A stretch of 64,000 bases of DNA from Streptococcus sp. oral taxon 431 (GCF_001553685.1 NZ_CP014264.1:2113906-2177905), one strand, 5' to 3'. Shown: positions 19,301 through 28,524, counted from the first letter of the stretch. The notes: a model not told the origin generated them from the sequence alone. A program made the numbers and translations.

Positions 19301-19893
19301 TCTCTCTTCACCTGTTCATAGCTTTCTTTTCCATCATTAAGCTTGTCCCAAATAACTACTTTTCCACTTTGCAGAGATTTTTGCACATCTATAATCCGCT
19401 GATTAGAAGAGCCTCGGAACTGGAGCATGAGATTGCGCTTGCTTTTATCATAACGACCATCGACCAGGATATCAATCAACGACAAGAGTTCCAGTTTGTC
19501 TGGAGTCTCCAGCATCATTTCTTCCCAAGTGTAGCCCGTCCAGGACCAGATATCTTTTTCTGGCAATTCCTTACGAATGCGTTTTACGAGAGGTAAGATT
19601 ATACCTGTATTGAGGAAAGGCTCTCCTCCTAATAAAGTCAATCCTTGAACATAGGGTTGGGCCAGATCTGCCATGATTTGTTCTTCTAACTCTGGCGTAT
19701 ACGGGATACCAGCATTGAAAGACCAGGTCGCAATATTATAACAGCCCTCGCAGTGAAACATACAACCTGCTACATAGAGAGAATTGCGTACCCCCTCTCC
19801 ATCGACAAAGTTAAAAGCCTTATAGTCAATGATACGCCCTTGACTGAGTTCTTCACTCTTCCACTCGCCAGGCTTTGGTGTATTCCATGTCAT
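19297..19893 (-). CDS. nrdG: Anaerobic ribonucleotide reductase activating protein
   Basis: 198-residue radical SAM enzyme that makes the glycyl radical on NrdD. The CX3CX2C cluster motif is CMFHCEGC (Cys near 44, 48 and 51), followed by the SAM-binding GGEPF in TLLGGEPFLN. N-terminal NFVDGEGVRNSLYVAG is typical. It ends 4 bp into the P-loop kinase gene. The first 29 codons are also present as a broken copy at 20742-20828 because of the local duplication. Confidence 0.97.
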   Translation of the reverse strand: MTWNTPKPGEWKSEELSQGRIIDYKAFNFVDGEGVRNSLYVAGCMFHCEGCYNIATWSFNAGIPYTPELEEQIMADLAQPYVQGLTLLGGEPFLNTGIILPLVKRIRKELPEKDIWSWTGYTWEEMMLETPDKLELLSLIDILVDGRYDKSKRNLMLQFRGSSNQRIIDVQKSLQSGKVVIWDKLNDGKESYEQVKRE

Positions 19894-19897
19894 CCTT

Positions 19898-20578
19898 CTA
19901 CTCCAACTCTATCCAATAGCGCTCCGTTCCATTACGAACATCCTCATAGACACCACCGTTAGCTAAAATAACAGCTCGGCTGGCAGGATTTTCCGTGCTA
20001 CAAGTCACCAGAGCTCGTTTAATATTCTTTTCCTTGGCAATTTGTAGACCTTGTCGGAGGGACTCTTTGGCGTAGCCCTTGCCTCTTTCTGATGGACGAA
20101 TGGAGTAGCCAATGTGGCCAGCATAATTCAGTAAACCCTCATTCAGTCTCAATCGCAGATTCAAAAATCCTAGAGCTTGACCTACAGCATCAAATGATAC
20201 AAATTGAATAGAAGGAACACGATTTTCAGGCAAATTTATTCCCATTTCTTTTTGCATATTTGTCTCCAACCACTCTTCGTAAACAAAATTCTCAGTATCC
20301 CAAAATCCGCCATCGTGGGCTGATTGGCTTTTTTCAAACTCTGCCATCATCTCTAAAACTGTTTCTTTATCTGCTAATCTTGGTCTGCGTAGTTCCATGT
20401 TCCCCTCCCCGCTATAAGAAAAGCGAGAGGCAATTCTCACTTTTTCTTGTTTTTTGTTTAAAAACTGTTCTCTAAGGCTAGCTACTCGGTCTTTTTTGCT
20501 GCTTCCACCTTTCGAATGCTTTTCGTGGAATCGTTGGACCACGGCCTTACCTTTATCGTCTAATTGATATTTTCCCAT
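19898..20578 (-). CDS. Fusion ORF: small conserved protein joined to a GNAT acetyltransferase
   Basis: 226 residues. Residues 1 to about 43 match the free 46-residue protein at 21371-21511. From about residue 61 (MELRRPRLADKETVLEMMAE) it is a GNAT acetyltransferase with acetyl-CoA loop RPSERGKGYA. In the other duplicate the two parts are separate genes. Here one extra base in the A-rich stretch just before the stop shifts the frame, reads through the TGA and joins them. A GGGGAGGGGAAC ribosome site still precedes the internal ATG near 20398, so an independent 166-residue acetyltransferase (19898-20398) is probably also, or mainly, made. Its substrate is unknown. The 4-bp spacing to nrdG suggests co-transcription. 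Confidence 0.75.
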   Translation of the reverse strand: MGKYQLDDKGKAVVQRFHEKHSKGGSSKKDRVASLREQFLNKKQEKVRIASRFSYSGEGNMELRRPRLADKETVLEMMAEFEKSQSAHDGGFWDTENFVYEEWLETNMQKEMGINLPENRVPSIQFVSFDAVGQALGFLNLRLRLNEGLLNYAGHIGYSIRPSERGKGYAKESLRQGLQIAKEKNIKRALVTCSTENPASRAVILANGGVYEDVRNGTERYWIELE

Positions 20579-20589
20579 TCTTTTTCTTT

Positions 20590-20741
20590 CTAATTTCTTA
20601 CTTCGTGGCCTGCTGTTTTGATAGTAGAACCGTTCATGTGTTTGACACGCGCAGCAATTTCCTTATGACGTCCGTTGACCATTGGCCGAGCTTGTGGGTT
20701 TCCAAGATAGCCACAAGTTCGTTTAACAACATCTACTGTTT
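20590..20741 (-). pseudogene. nrdD 3' fragment
   Basis: 152 bp matching the last about 50 codons of nrdD (compare 21523-21674) including HMNGSTIKTAGHEVR and a stop. It ends abruptly at GTTT where nrdG sequence begins. No start codon or upstream part, so it is a relic of the duplication. Confidence 0.88.
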
Positions 20742-20828
20742 AAAGTTAAAAGCCTTATAGTCAATGATGCGCCCTTGACTGAGTTCTTCACTCTTCCACT
20801 CTCCTGGTTTTGGTGTATTCCATGTCAT
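20733..20828 (-). pseudogene. nrdG 5' fragment
   Basis: The first 29 codons of nrdG (MTWNTPKPGEWKSEELSQGR, then IIDYKAFNF), followed at the duplication junction by KQ and a stop formed by nrdD sequence. The resulting 31-residue reading frame lacks the radical SAM cysteines and is not expected to work. Confidence 0.85.
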
Positions 20829-20832
20829 CCTT

Positions 20833-21333
20833 CTACTCCAACTCTATCCAATAGCGCTCCGTTCCATTTCGAACATCCTCATAGACACCGCCGTTAGCTA
20901 AGATAACAGCTCGGCTGGCAGGATTTTCCGTGCTACAAGTCACAAGCGCTCGTTTGATATTCTTTTCCTTAGCAATTTGTAGACCTTGTCGGAGGGACTC
21001 TTTGGCGTAGCCCTTGCCTCTTTCAGACGGTCGGATGGAATAGCCAATATGGCCAGCATGATTCAGCAATCCCTCATTTAGTCTCAGCCGTAGATTCAAA
21101 AAACCTAGAGCATAGCCTGATTTATCAAACAATACGAACTGAATTGATGGAACGCGATTTTCCAGCAATCCTATTCCCATTTCTTTATTTCGGCTAGTTT
21201 CTAGCCAGTCCTCGTAAGAGAAATTCTCAATATCCCAAAATCCGCCATTGTGGGTCGATTGGGTCTCTTTAAACTCCTCTATCACATCTAGAACAGCTTC
21301 CTTATCCGCCAATGTCGGCCTGCGTAATATCAT
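20833..21333 (-). CDS. GNAT family acetyltransferase
   Basis: 166 residues from ATG 21331-21333 (GGAGG box 6 bp upstream); a TTG 12 bp earlier is not needed. Acetyl-CoA-binding loop RPSERGKGYAKESLRQGLQI near 100-119. The C-terminal 90 or so residues are identical to the copy in the fusion gene, while the N-terminal half is only partly similar (for example MILRRPTLADKEAVLDVIEE against MELRRPRLADKETVLEMMAE). Substrate not known. Confidence 0.88.
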   Translation of the reverse strand: MILRRPTLADKEAVLDVIEEFKETQSTHNGGFWDIENFSYEDWLETSRNKEMGIGLLENRVPSIQFVLFDKSGYALGFLNLRLRLNEGLLNHAGHIGYSIRPSERGKGYAKESLRQGLQIAKEKNIKRALVTCSTENPASRAVILANGGVYEDVRNGTERYWIELE

Positions 21334-21370
21334 CTTTACCTCCAACTAAGAGAAAAGCGAGAGCGGACTC

Positions 21371-21511
21371 TCACTTTTTCTTATTCTTATTTAAAAATTG
21401 CTCTCTTAGGCTAGCCACTCGGTCTTTTTTATTGCCTCCACCTTTTGAATGTTTCTCGTGGAACCGTTGAACCAAGGCCTTGCCCTTATCGTCTAATTGA
21501 TATTTTCCCAT
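21371..21511 (-). CDS. Small conserved protein of the nrd cluster
   Basis: 46 residues: MGKYQLDDKGKALVQRFHEK and a Lys-rich tail ending NKNKKK. Very basic, no membrane segment. It starts 11 bp after the nrdD stop and precedes the acetyltransferase. Function unknown. It is the intact form of the sequence fused to the acetyltransferase in the neighbouring unit. Confidence 0.75.
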   Translation of the reverse strand: MGKYQLDDKGKALVQRFHEKHSKGGGNKKDRVASLREQFLNKNKKK

Positions 21512-21522
21512 TCTATTTCTTT

Positions 21523-23730
21523 CTAACTTCTTACTTCATGTCCTGCTGTTTTGATAGTAGAACCGTTCATGTGTTTCACACGCGCAGCAATTTCCTTGTG
21601 GCGTCCATTAACCATCGGACGTGCTTGAGGATTCCCTAAATAACCACAAGTTCGTTTAACAACATCTACCGTTTTAGGATCGTTATTTCCACAGTTAGGA
21701 CAAGCAAAGCCTCTCTCTGTCGGCTCAAAATCTCCTTCAAAATCACACTTGTAACAGCGGTCAATTGGAGTATTGGTTCCGAGATAACCTACACGGTCAT
21801 AAGCATAATCCCAAACAGCTTCCAAGGCCTTTGGATTTTGTTGAAGAACTGGATACTCACAGTAGTGGATGAATCCACCTGATGCACCCGCTTCTGGATA
21901 AACTTTTTCAAAATCTAGTTTTTCAAAAGGAGTTGGATTTTTACGCACATCATAATGGAAGGAATTTGTGTAGTATTCTTTATCAGTAATGTCTGGAATA
22001 GAGCCAAATTTCTCTGTATCCAAACGACAGAAACGATCCGTTAAACTTTCAGATGGTGTTGAATAAATAGAGAAGTGATACCCATATTGGTCTGACCATT
22101 CTTCTACTCGATGTTTCATATCTCGAATGATATCAAGGGTGAATTCTTTAGCTTCTGGATTGGTTTCCCAATTGTTGCCAAAGAATACTGTCGCTACTTC
22201 ATAAAGTCCAATGTAGCCAAGCGAAACAGTAGCACGACGGTTCTTAAAGAGCTCGTCAACACTTTCTTCTTTACCAAGACGACGTCCGAAGGCACCATAT
22301 TGATAAAGAATTGGCGCATTAGCTGGAGTGGCTTCCTTGGTTCTTTCCACACGATAAACTAGAGCATCTTCAGCAATATTCATGCGCTCATTGAAAATTT
22401 CCCAGAACTTATTCATGTCGCCTTCTGATTCGAGGGCAATACGAGGAAGATTGACCGTCACCACCCCTAGATTCATACGGCCAGAGTTAACTTCAACTCC
22501 ATTTTCATCCTTCCATCCTTGAAGGAATGAACGACATCCCATCGGAACCTTGAAGGAACCTGTCAATTCGATAATCTTATCGTAAGACAAGACATCTGGG
22601 TACATCCGTTTAGTTGCGCACTCGAGCGCCAACTGCTTGATATCGTAGTTAGGCGAACCTTCTTCCAAGTTAAGACCTCTTTTTAGGGTGAAAATGAGTT
22701 TAGGGAAGATAGCTGTACGGTGTTCTGAACCCAGCCCCTTGATTCGAATGTTCAAGATAGCCTTTTGAATTTCGCGTTCAAAACGATTGGTTCCTAGGCC
22801 AAAACCAAGAGAAGTAAAGGGTGTTTGCCCATTTGAAGTGAAGAGAGTATTGATTTCATACTCTAGAGATTGCATGGCATCATAGATATCTTTTTGGGTT
22901 TTCTTCCAGGCGTACTCCTCACGCTTGTCAGGTAGTACCCATTCCTCTGCATCTTTGAGATGCTTTTGGTAATTTTTTTCTGCATAAGGAGCCAAGACTT
23001 CATCAATACGGTCTGCTGAACAGCCTCCATACTGACTTGATGCAACGTTGGCGATGATTTGCGATATCTGAGCAGTTGCGGTCTGAATAGACTTAGGACT
23101 CTCTACCTCAGCATTCCCAATCTTAAAACCATTTTCCAACATGCCCTTGAAATCAATCAGACAGCAGTTAGTCATCGGGGTGTAAGGGCTATAGTCCAAA
23201 TCGTGATAGTGGATATCCCCTTTTTGGTGGGCATTAGCCACATGCTTAGGAAGCATTTGAAGACCGATTGATTTCCCAACAATCCCCGCCGTCAAATCAC
23301 GCTGGGTATTAAAAACATCACTATCCTTATTGGCATTTTCATTGACAACTGCCTGATCTTTATTGAGAAGTTTATGAATACTAAAGTTGATATCTGTTGC
23401 TTTTGAGCGCTCAAAATCCCTTTGAGTTCGGTAAGTGATATATTCCTCTGCCAAGGCATATTCTTTAGCTTCCAATAACTCATGTTCTACGATATTTTGG
23501 ATTTCATAGATTTTTACACCTTGAGGAAAGCGACTATGAATCTCTTCTACAATACGTTCAACTAGAGTATTAAGACGCTTTTCGACCAAGGGGGTTACAT
23601 CCATGACTTTTTCCGCAGCCTTGTGCAAGGCTTTGTCAATCTTATCTACATCAAAAATGACGCGTCTACCGTCGCGCTTTTCAACAAATAAGGTTGGATC
23701 AGGTTTTGTTTTCTCTTCCAATACAATCAT
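21523..23730 (-). CDS. nrdD: Anaerobic ribonucleoside-triphosphate reductase
   Basis: 735 residues, class III ribonucleotide reductase. N-terminal ATP-cone (about 13-105, starting LFVEKRDGRRVIFDVDKI) for allosteric control; catalytic barrel; zinc site CYKC...CPNC at about 662-690; glycyl-radical motif RTCGYLGNP near residues 693-701. It makes dNTPs without oxygen, activated by NrdG, which here is separated from it by the duplicated segment. Two NrdR-like boxes precede it. Confidence 0.98.
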   Translation of the reverse strand: MIVLEEKTKPDPTLFVEKRDGRRVIFDVDKIDKALHKAAEKVMDVTPLVEKRLNTLVERIVEEIHSRFPQGVKIYEIQNIVEHELLEAKEYALAEEYITYRTQRDFERSKATDINFSIHKLLNKDQAVVNENANKDSDVFNTQRDLTAGIVGKSIGLQMLPKHVANAHQKGDIHYHDLDYSPYTPMTNCCLIDFKGMLENGFKIGNAEVESPKSIQTATAQISQIIANVASSQYGGCSADRIDEVLAPYAEKNYQKHLKDAEEWVLPDKREEYAWKKTQKDIYDAMQSLEYEINTLFTSNGQTPFTSLGFGLGTNRFEREIQKAILNIRIKGLGSEHRTAIFPKLIFTLKRGLNLEEGSPNYDIKQLALECATKRMYPDVLSYDKIIELTGSFKVPMGCRSFLQGWKDENGVEVNSGRMNLGVVTVNLPRIALESEGDMNKFWEIFNERMNIAEDALVYRVERTKEATPANAPILYQYGAFGRRLGKEESVDELFKNRRATVSLGYIGLYEVATVFFGNNWETNPEAKEFTLDIIRDMKHRVEEWSDQYGYHFSIYSTPSESLTDRFCRLDTEKFGSIPDITDKEYYTNSFHYDVRKNPTPFEKLDFEKVYPEAGASGGFIHYCEYPVLQQNPKALEAVWDYAYDRVGYLGTNTPIDRCYKCDFEGDFEPTERGFACPNCGNNDPKTVDVVKRTCGYLGNPQARPMVNGRHKEIAARVKHMNGSTIKTAGHEVRS

Positions 23731-23766
23731 ATCCAGGCTCTTTTCTTAAATTTTCTTTCTTAAAGT

Positions 23767-23845
23767 ATTATATCACTATAAAAATAAAAATCAATATCTA
23801 GTGTCAAAATTCATATTTTCATAAAATTTACACTAGATATTGATT
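23767..23845 (-). promoter_or_regulatory. nrdD promoter with two NrdR-like boxes (also a hairpin)
   Basis: Perfect 16-bp inverted repeat: AATCAATATCTAGTGT (23789-23804) and ACACTAGATATTGATT (23830-23845). Each arm resembles the 16-bp NrdR box (acaCwAtATaTwGtgt), and their starts are 41 bp apart, about four helical turns. The nearer box overlaps a -35-like TTGATT, 16 bp from an extended -10 TGATATAAT (23767-23775). On the minus strand the arms plus the following T-rich run could also terminate transcription from the membrane gene ending at 23849. Confidence 0.7.
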
Positions 23846-23848
23846 ATT

Positions 23849-25402
23849 TTATTTTAATTTGTAAAGTTTAAAGTCTTTGAATTCACTTTGAACTGGTTGA
23901 TAACTTTCTGCCAGAAGCTGTTCTACTTCTGTCCACAGAGCTGTTTTGGTATTGACCACAATCACTTTAGGCTGATTATCACGTAAATCATTGATAAGTT
24001 TGCTACGATTTGCATCCAGACCAGTATATAATTTTGGTGATAGCAACTGACTAGCTGCTAAACGTTCACTAGTCTTATAACCATTCGTAAGATCATCCCA
24101 TATATAAATACGATCTGTTGCCTGTGTTTGCTCTTTAATCGTAGTTTCTATACGAGTTCGTTCTTGATATTGTTCTGAGTGAAGAACATAACGGGCGACC
24201 AGAGGAGCCAAAAATAGGTAGGCCAAAGCTAACACTGGCAAATAGACATTACCCTGAAGAAATATTGCCCATATTGAAGGAACTTCTCGATGTCTTCTAC
24301 GGCGATTGGCTCCTTCTAATTTCCCAGTTCGAATATGAGTCAATAAAAGAATGGACAAGAAAGGAAGGAACTCAGCTATACGACTACCGTGAATCGGTTC
24401 TGTAGAGTAAATTTTCAAGCCTAGTAACAATAGGATCGCTACTGAAGTAAAAATAGATAAGACGTATTGCTTGGTTGGTTTAGATTGGAAGAGTCCTGTA
24501 AATACGAGCCTTAAGCCTCCAAGACCAATTGTTAACAATCCATAAAAAAGGAGGTTGTCCAGTAAGGCTGGATTGGACATAAATTTCAAACTATCTACTG
24601 GATAGAGGATCTGACTGATAGCGTTCCCAAAACTCCCATTATAAGCCGTATAGTAACCAATTGGATAAAAGAAGAGCGAGAATCCAAGACCAGCTGCAAA
24701 GAATTGATAGAGCCCATGAACCAAGCGACCACGCCCAATATTAAAGGCTAACAAAGCAAAGAATAAGACTAGAGCATATAAAGTTGTGACGAGAGGGGCA
24801 AAGAAGAAGGCAAGCGCCAAACTAATCCCAATACGCACGAAACCTTTGTCATGATTATACTCTACCAAATACCTAGTTACTAAACTGAGAGCGTGAAACA
24901 GGAATGGAAGGGCCAAAATAGTGGCATAGCCACCGCCAAAGCTAAGTCCTCCAGCAAGAAGATAAAAGATGGTCAACACTTGTTGCGACTGCTTGTTCTC
25001 CTCCGTCAAGGTATAAGTTGAACGGAAAAGAAAAATCCCAGAACCCACTAGAGCAAGCCAAGTAAAGGCTGCAAACAAAATACTACCCTTGCTTAGATAC
25101 TGTAAAAAGTAATAGAGAAGACCACTCGTTCCAAAATAGTCTGTGTAGATATCTCCCCCCTGGTGCATAGCCCATCCGATATAAAAATCTTGTGCCTGCT
25201 CTGGGCTAGTTAGTCCTAGCAAGAAAGGAAGAACTACAGATACAAGTACAACTAGAGTGCTCCAGATTAGGATCTTAAATAATGGTAAGGGAGCAAATGA
25301 ACTTGGTTCATCCTCGAAGCGCTCCTCTCTCCCAACTAAATCATCCTGAATTCCCGTCCAAGATGGAGTTGGTTCCTCTTCTAATCTGCCATATACGTTC
25401 AT
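23849..25402 (-). CDS. Polytopic membrane protein, possible GT-C-type transferase
   Basis: 517 residues: about 45 soluble N-terminal residues (MNVYGRLEEEPTPSWTGIQD), about ten hydrophobic segments, then a soluble C-terminal region of about 110 residues with IYIWDDLTNGYKTSER and QPKVIVVNTKTALWTEVEQ. The acidic GGDIYTDYFGTSGLLYYF loop after the first membrane segment resembles the first extracytoplasmic loop of GT39/PMT-like glycosyltransferases, but I cannot point to a proven catalytic residue. It probably acts on cell-surface glycans using a lipid-linked sugar; treat that as a hypothesis. Monocistronic, ended by the hairpin described at nrdD. Confidence 0.65.
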   Translation of the reverse strand: MNVYGRLEEEPTPSWTGIQDDLVGREERFEDEPSSFAPLPLFKILIWSTLVVLVSVVLPFLLGLTSPEQAQDFYIGWAMHQGGDIYTDYFGTSGLLYYFLQYLSKGSILFAAFTWLALVGSGIFLFRSTYTLTEENKQSQQVLTIFYLLAGGLSFGGGYATILALPFLFHALSLVTRYLVEYNHDKGFVRIGISLALAFFFAPLVTTLYALVLFFALLAFNIGRGRLVHGLYQFFAAGLGFSLFFYPIGYYTAYNGSFGNAISQILYPVDSLKFMSNPALLDNLLFYGLLTIGLGGLRLVFTGLFQSKPTKQYVLSIFTSVAILLLLGLKIYSTEPIHGSRIAEFLPFLSILLLTHIRTGKLEGANRRRRHREVPSIWAIFLQGNVYLPVLALAYLFLAPLVARYVLHSEQYQERTRIETTIKEQTQATDRIYIWDDLTNGYKTSERLAASQLLSPKLYTGLDANRSKLINDLRDNQPKVIVVNTKTALWTEVEQLLAESYQPVQSEFKDFKLYKLK

Positions 25403-25446
25403 TCATTCTCTCCTATGTTTTAATTTGTTCTAGTATATCAAAAAGT

Positions 25447-25581
25447 CTAAATCTTGTCAGCCTGTGGTGGCCATTTGTCTAACTTTTGACAGAGACTAGC
25501 AAAGCGTTCAATCTCATAAAAACGATGATAGGAAGTATTTTTATAGTGGTCTAAAAAATTTTTTTCTTCTACCGTCAGCAT
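25447..25581 (-). CDS. Small hypothetical protein
   Basis: 44 codons from ATG 25579-25581 (MLTVEEKNFLDHYKNTSYHR, ending WPPQADKI). A strong AAGGAGG box lies 7 bp upstream; another in-frame ATG six bases earlier is too close to it. No membrane segment. It lies between mnmG and the membrane protein gene. Ribosome site and amino-acid pattern favour a real gene, but I do not recognise it. Confidence 0.6.
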   Translation of the reverse strand: MLTVEEKNFLDHYKNTSYHRFYEIERFASLCQKLDKWPPQADKI

Positions 25582-25629
25582 GGTCATTCCTCCTTTTCTC
25601 TTTATTCGAAAATGGAGGACGATTCTATC

Positions 25630-25661
25630 AAAAAAGCTGAATTCCCAAAAGAGAATTCAGC
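25630..25661 (-). terminator. Terminator of mnmG
   Basis: Inverted repeat GCTGAATTC (25636-25644) / GAATTCAGC (25653-25661) followed on the minus strand by TTTTTTGATAG. It lies 10 bp past the mnmG stop codon. Confidence 0.88.
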
Positions 25662-25670
25662 ACTTTGTCT

Positions 25671-27587
25671 TTAGTCAGCCTTTTTTTCTAAATTTTTTGA
25701 AATGCTTCGATTTTTACCTTCCAGGTACACCATAAGAATGGAGATATCTGCTGGGTTAACCCCAGAAATACGGCTAGCTTGACCGATGGTTTCTGGATTA
25801 ATGAGTTTGAACTTCTGGCGAGCCTCAGTCGCGATGGAATCAATGTCATCCCAGTCGATGTTGGCTGGAATACGTTTTTCTTCCATGCGTTTCATCTTGG
25901 CAACCTGATCCATGGCTTTTGAGATGTAGCCTTCGTACTTGATTTCTGTTTCAATCAATTCGATAATCTTGTCATCTAACTCTTCAGCAGCAGGTCCAAT
26001 AAAGGCTACCACATCTTGGTAAGAGACTTCTGGACGACGGAGGAACTCCTTGGCAGTGACTGCATCTGTCAATGGTTTGAAGCCCATTGCTTCAACCTTA
26101 GCATTGGTTTCCTTGACTGGCTTGAGTTTGATGCTATCCAAACGCTTCATCTCATTGTCAAATTGATTTTTCTTGATTTCAAAACGAGCCCAGCGTTCAT
26201 CGTCCACAAGTCCAATCTCGCGTCCCATCTCAGTCAAACGCATATCAGCATTGTCATGGCGGAGAATGAGACGGTACTCAGCACGACTGGTCAAGAGACG
26301 GTAGGGTTCAATGGTTCCCTTGGTCACCAAGTCGTCGATCATCACCCCGATATAACCATCACTGCGCTTCAAAATCAATTCAGGCTTGCCTTGGATTTTC
26401 AGAGCCGCGTTGATACCAGCAATAATTCCCTGACCAGCAGCTTCTTCGTAACCTGACGTTCCATTTGTCTGACCAGCTGTGAAAAGTCCTGAGATTTTCT
26501 TGGTTTCCAGAGTCGCACGTAACTGATGAGGCAAGACCATATCATACTCAATGGCATAACCTGTCCGCATCATCTCTGCATTTTCCAAACCTTTGATGGA
26601 ATGAACCAGCTCACGCTGGACATCCTCAGGCAGACTGGTTGAAAGTCCTTGAACATAAACTTCCTCTGTATTGCGACCTTCTGGTTCAAGGAAGAGTTGG
26701 TGACGTTCCTTGTCCGCAAAGCGCACAATCTTGTCCTCAATCGATGGACAGTAACGAGGTCCCACTCCCTTAACCACACCTGTAAACATAGGCGCACGAT
26801 GGAGGTTGTTTTGGATAATCTCATGACTGGTACCATTGGTATAGGTCAACCAGCACGGCACTTGATCCTTGACATAGTCCTCATCACGTGAAGTGTATGA
26901 AAAGTGATTTGGCGCTTCGTCTCCTGGCTGAATCTCTGTCACATCGTAGTTGATAGAGGAAGCCTTGACACGTGGAGGTGTTCCTGTCTTGAAACGACCG
27001 ATTTCAAGTCCAAGTTCCTTGAGATTATCAGCTAGGTTAATAGAAGCCAGACTGTGGTTAGGACCTGACGAGTACTTGAGGTCTCCGATGATGATTTCCC
27101 CACGGAGGGCTGTCCCTGTGGTCACGATAACAGCCTTGGCAGCATACTCTTGATGGGTTGCTGTACGAACACCGACAACCTTGCCATCTTCCACCAAAAT
27201 CTCATCAATCATGGTTTGACGAAGGGTTAGATTGTCTTGATTTTCAACCGTCTTGCGCATCTCCTTAGAGTAAAGTTCCTTATCAGCCTGCGCACGAAGG
27301 GCACGGACAGCTGGTCCCTTCCCTGTGTTAAGCATCTTCATCTGGATATAAGTCTTGTCAATGGTCTTAGCCATTTCGCCACCAAGGGCATCTACCTCAC
27401 GCACAACAATCCCCTTGGCAGAACCACCAATAGACGGATTACATGGCATGAAAGCTAACATTTCAATGTTGATAGTCGCAAGCAAGACCTTGCAACCCAT
27501 ACGGCTAGCAGCTAGGGAAGCTTCGACCCCCGCATGTCCCGCACCGATTACAATAATATCGTATTCTTCCGTAAAATTATAAGTCAT
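25671..27587 (-). CDS. mnmG: tRNA uridine-5-carboxymethylaminomethyl modification enzyme MnmG (GidA)
   Basis: 638 residues. With MnmE it modifies U34 of several tRNAs. N-terminal FAD-binding GxGxxG in [20 protein letters not shown]; conserved [11 protein letters not shown]-terminal helical domain contacting MnmE/tRNA ([19 protein letters not shown]). The gene overlaps the Nudix gene by 11 bp and lies near mnmA, the other U34-modifying gene, in a tRNA-modification cluster. Confidence 0.98.
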   Translation of the reverse strand: MTYNFTEEYDIIVIGAGHAGVEASLAASRMGCKVLLATINIEMLAFMPCNPSIGGSAKGIVVREVDALGGEMAKTIDKTYIQMKMLNTGKGPAVRALRAQADKELYSKEMRKTVENQDNLTLRQTMIDEILVEDGKVVGVRTATHQEYAAKAVIVTTGTALRGEIIIGDLKYSSGPNHSLASINLADNLKELGLEIGRFKTGTPPRVKASSINYDVTEIQPGDEAPNHFSYTSRDEDYVKDQVPCWLTYTNGTSHEIIQNNLHRAPMFTGVVKGVGPRYCPSIEDKIVRFADKERHQLFLEPEGRNTEEVYVQGLSTSLPEDVQRELVHSIKGLENAEMMRTGYAIEYDMVLPHQLRATLETKKISGLFTAGQTNGTSGYEEAAGQGIIAGINAALKIQGKPELILKRSDGYIGVMIDDLVTKGTIEPYRLLTSRAEYRLILRHDNADMRLTEMGREIGLVDDERWARFEIKKNQFDNEMKRLDSIKLKPVKETNAKVEAMGFKPLTDAVTAKEFLRRPEVSYQDVVAFIGPAAEELDDKIIELIETEIKYEGYISKAMDQVAKMKRMEEKRIPANIDWDDIDSIATEARQKFKLINPETIGQASRISGVNPADISILMVYLEGKNRSISKNLEKKAD

Positions 27588-28008
27588 TTCTTAACCTTTC
27601 AAAAATTTCTCGCAAATAAGGAACTAACTTCTCCTCCTCTAGAGCTTGAGCCATAGTAACCCATTTAAAGTGCGTATGCTCTTGAGGATCTAATCTGATA
27701 ATTGGCTTCTCCCCAACCCACTCTGCTTTATAAACTAAGCGAGTAAAGACAGTGTCCTTAGAGGTATCCAGTTGACTATCTTCGTGAAGAAGCTTGAGCG
27801 AACTGCTGTCTAGCCTAACTCCCGCTTCTTCAACACATTCTCTAAGAGCTCCATCTCGCGGAAGTTCACCCTTTTCAACCCCGCCACCAGGAATATCCCA
27901 GTAAGTTGGATAAACGTTGGGTTGTCCTCTTTTAATTTCCGAACGCTGAATGAGCAAATAATCACCACCACTATGAACAAGCACATGGGCAATAAGCTTA
28001 ACCATCAT
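27577..28008 (-). CDS. Nudix hydrolase
   Basis: 143 residues. Complete Nudix box: [20 protein letters not shown] followed by GV (about residues 43-64), with the catalytic REcvEE. Cleaves a nucleoside diphosphate linked to another moiety, possibly an oxidised or non-canonical nucleotide; substrate not predictable. Directly overlaps the mnmG start, so it is co-expressed. Confidence 0.92.
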   Translation of the reverse strand: MMVKLIAHVLVHSGGDYLLIQRSEIKRGQPNVYPTYWDIPGGGVEKGELPRDGALRECVEEAGVRLDSSSLKLLHEDSQLDTSKDTVFTRLVYKAEWVGEKPIIRLDPQEHTHFKWVTMAQALEEEKLVPYLREIFERLRNDL

Positions 28009-28016
28009 TTTCTCTC

Positions 28017-28472
28017 CTATTCCTTAAGATGGATGTGTCGTAATTGTCCGTCCCAATCTGGTAAGGCGGTTTTTAAAAATGCCGGAACTAGCTGAATATT
28101 CTGGAGCTGGTCCAAGTCAATCCACTCACAGGGTTGCGTTTTCTCATCTTCCCGCATGGTCAACGGGGCATCTTCAAGCAAATCCACTAGATAATGAAAC
28201 TCGATGTTGTGATAGGAAACACCGTCCTGTTCAAAACGATTTTCAACTACAAAAGCTAGTTGCCCAGCTTGAGCTTTGACACCCAGTTCTTCCCTCACTT
28301 CACGGACTACCGCATCTTCCGTTCTCTCATTGACTTGAATCGCACCACCAATAGTGTAATACTTGTCCTTGTCTTTGGTAACTAGAAGCTTGTGATTTTG
28401 GACAATCAAGGCTGTCGCCCGAACTCCAAAAACCGTATTTTCTACTTTTATCCGAAAGTCTTGTTGAGTCAT
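28017..28472 (-). CDS. Nudix hydrolase
   Basis: 151 residues. Nudix box IQVNERTEDAVVREVREELG (about 44-63) with REvrEE. Starts MTQQDFRIKVENTVFGVRAT. Not closely similar to the Nudix protein 8 bp downstream, so not a recent duplicate. First gene of a Nudix-Nudix-mnmG operon. Confidence 0.92.
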   Translation of the reverse strand: MTQQDFRIKVENTVFGVRATALIVQNHKLLVTKDKDKYYTIGGAIQVNERTEDAVVREVREELGVKAQAGQLAFVVENRFEQDGVSYHNIEFHYLVDLLEDAPLTMREDEKTQPCEWIDLDQLQNIQLVPAFLKTALPDWDGQLRHIHLKE

Positions 28473-28524
28473 CTTTTTTCCTTTCCTCTAAACGACACAA
28501 AAACAGTCAAAACTCCAAAGAAGT

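Larger units (their letters stand above)
19807..20741. repeat. Tandem duplication, unit A
   Basis: About 0.93-kb unit containing, from low to high coordinate, the nrdG 5' end, a GNAT gene, a small-ORF gene and the nrdD 3' end. It is directly followed by a second unit (20742-21674) in the same order. The offset is about 933-935 bp. The units have diverged unevenly: the second half of the acetyltransferase is identical in protein, the first half differs at many positions. Confidence 0.9.
20742..21674. repeat. Tandem duplication, unit B
   Basis: Second copy of the 0.93-kb unit, running from the nrdG 5' fragment to the point in nrdD where unit A also ends. This copy is continuous with the complete nrdD gene, while unit A is continuous with the complete nrdG gene, as expected for a simple head-to-tail duplication. 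Confidence 0.9.
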
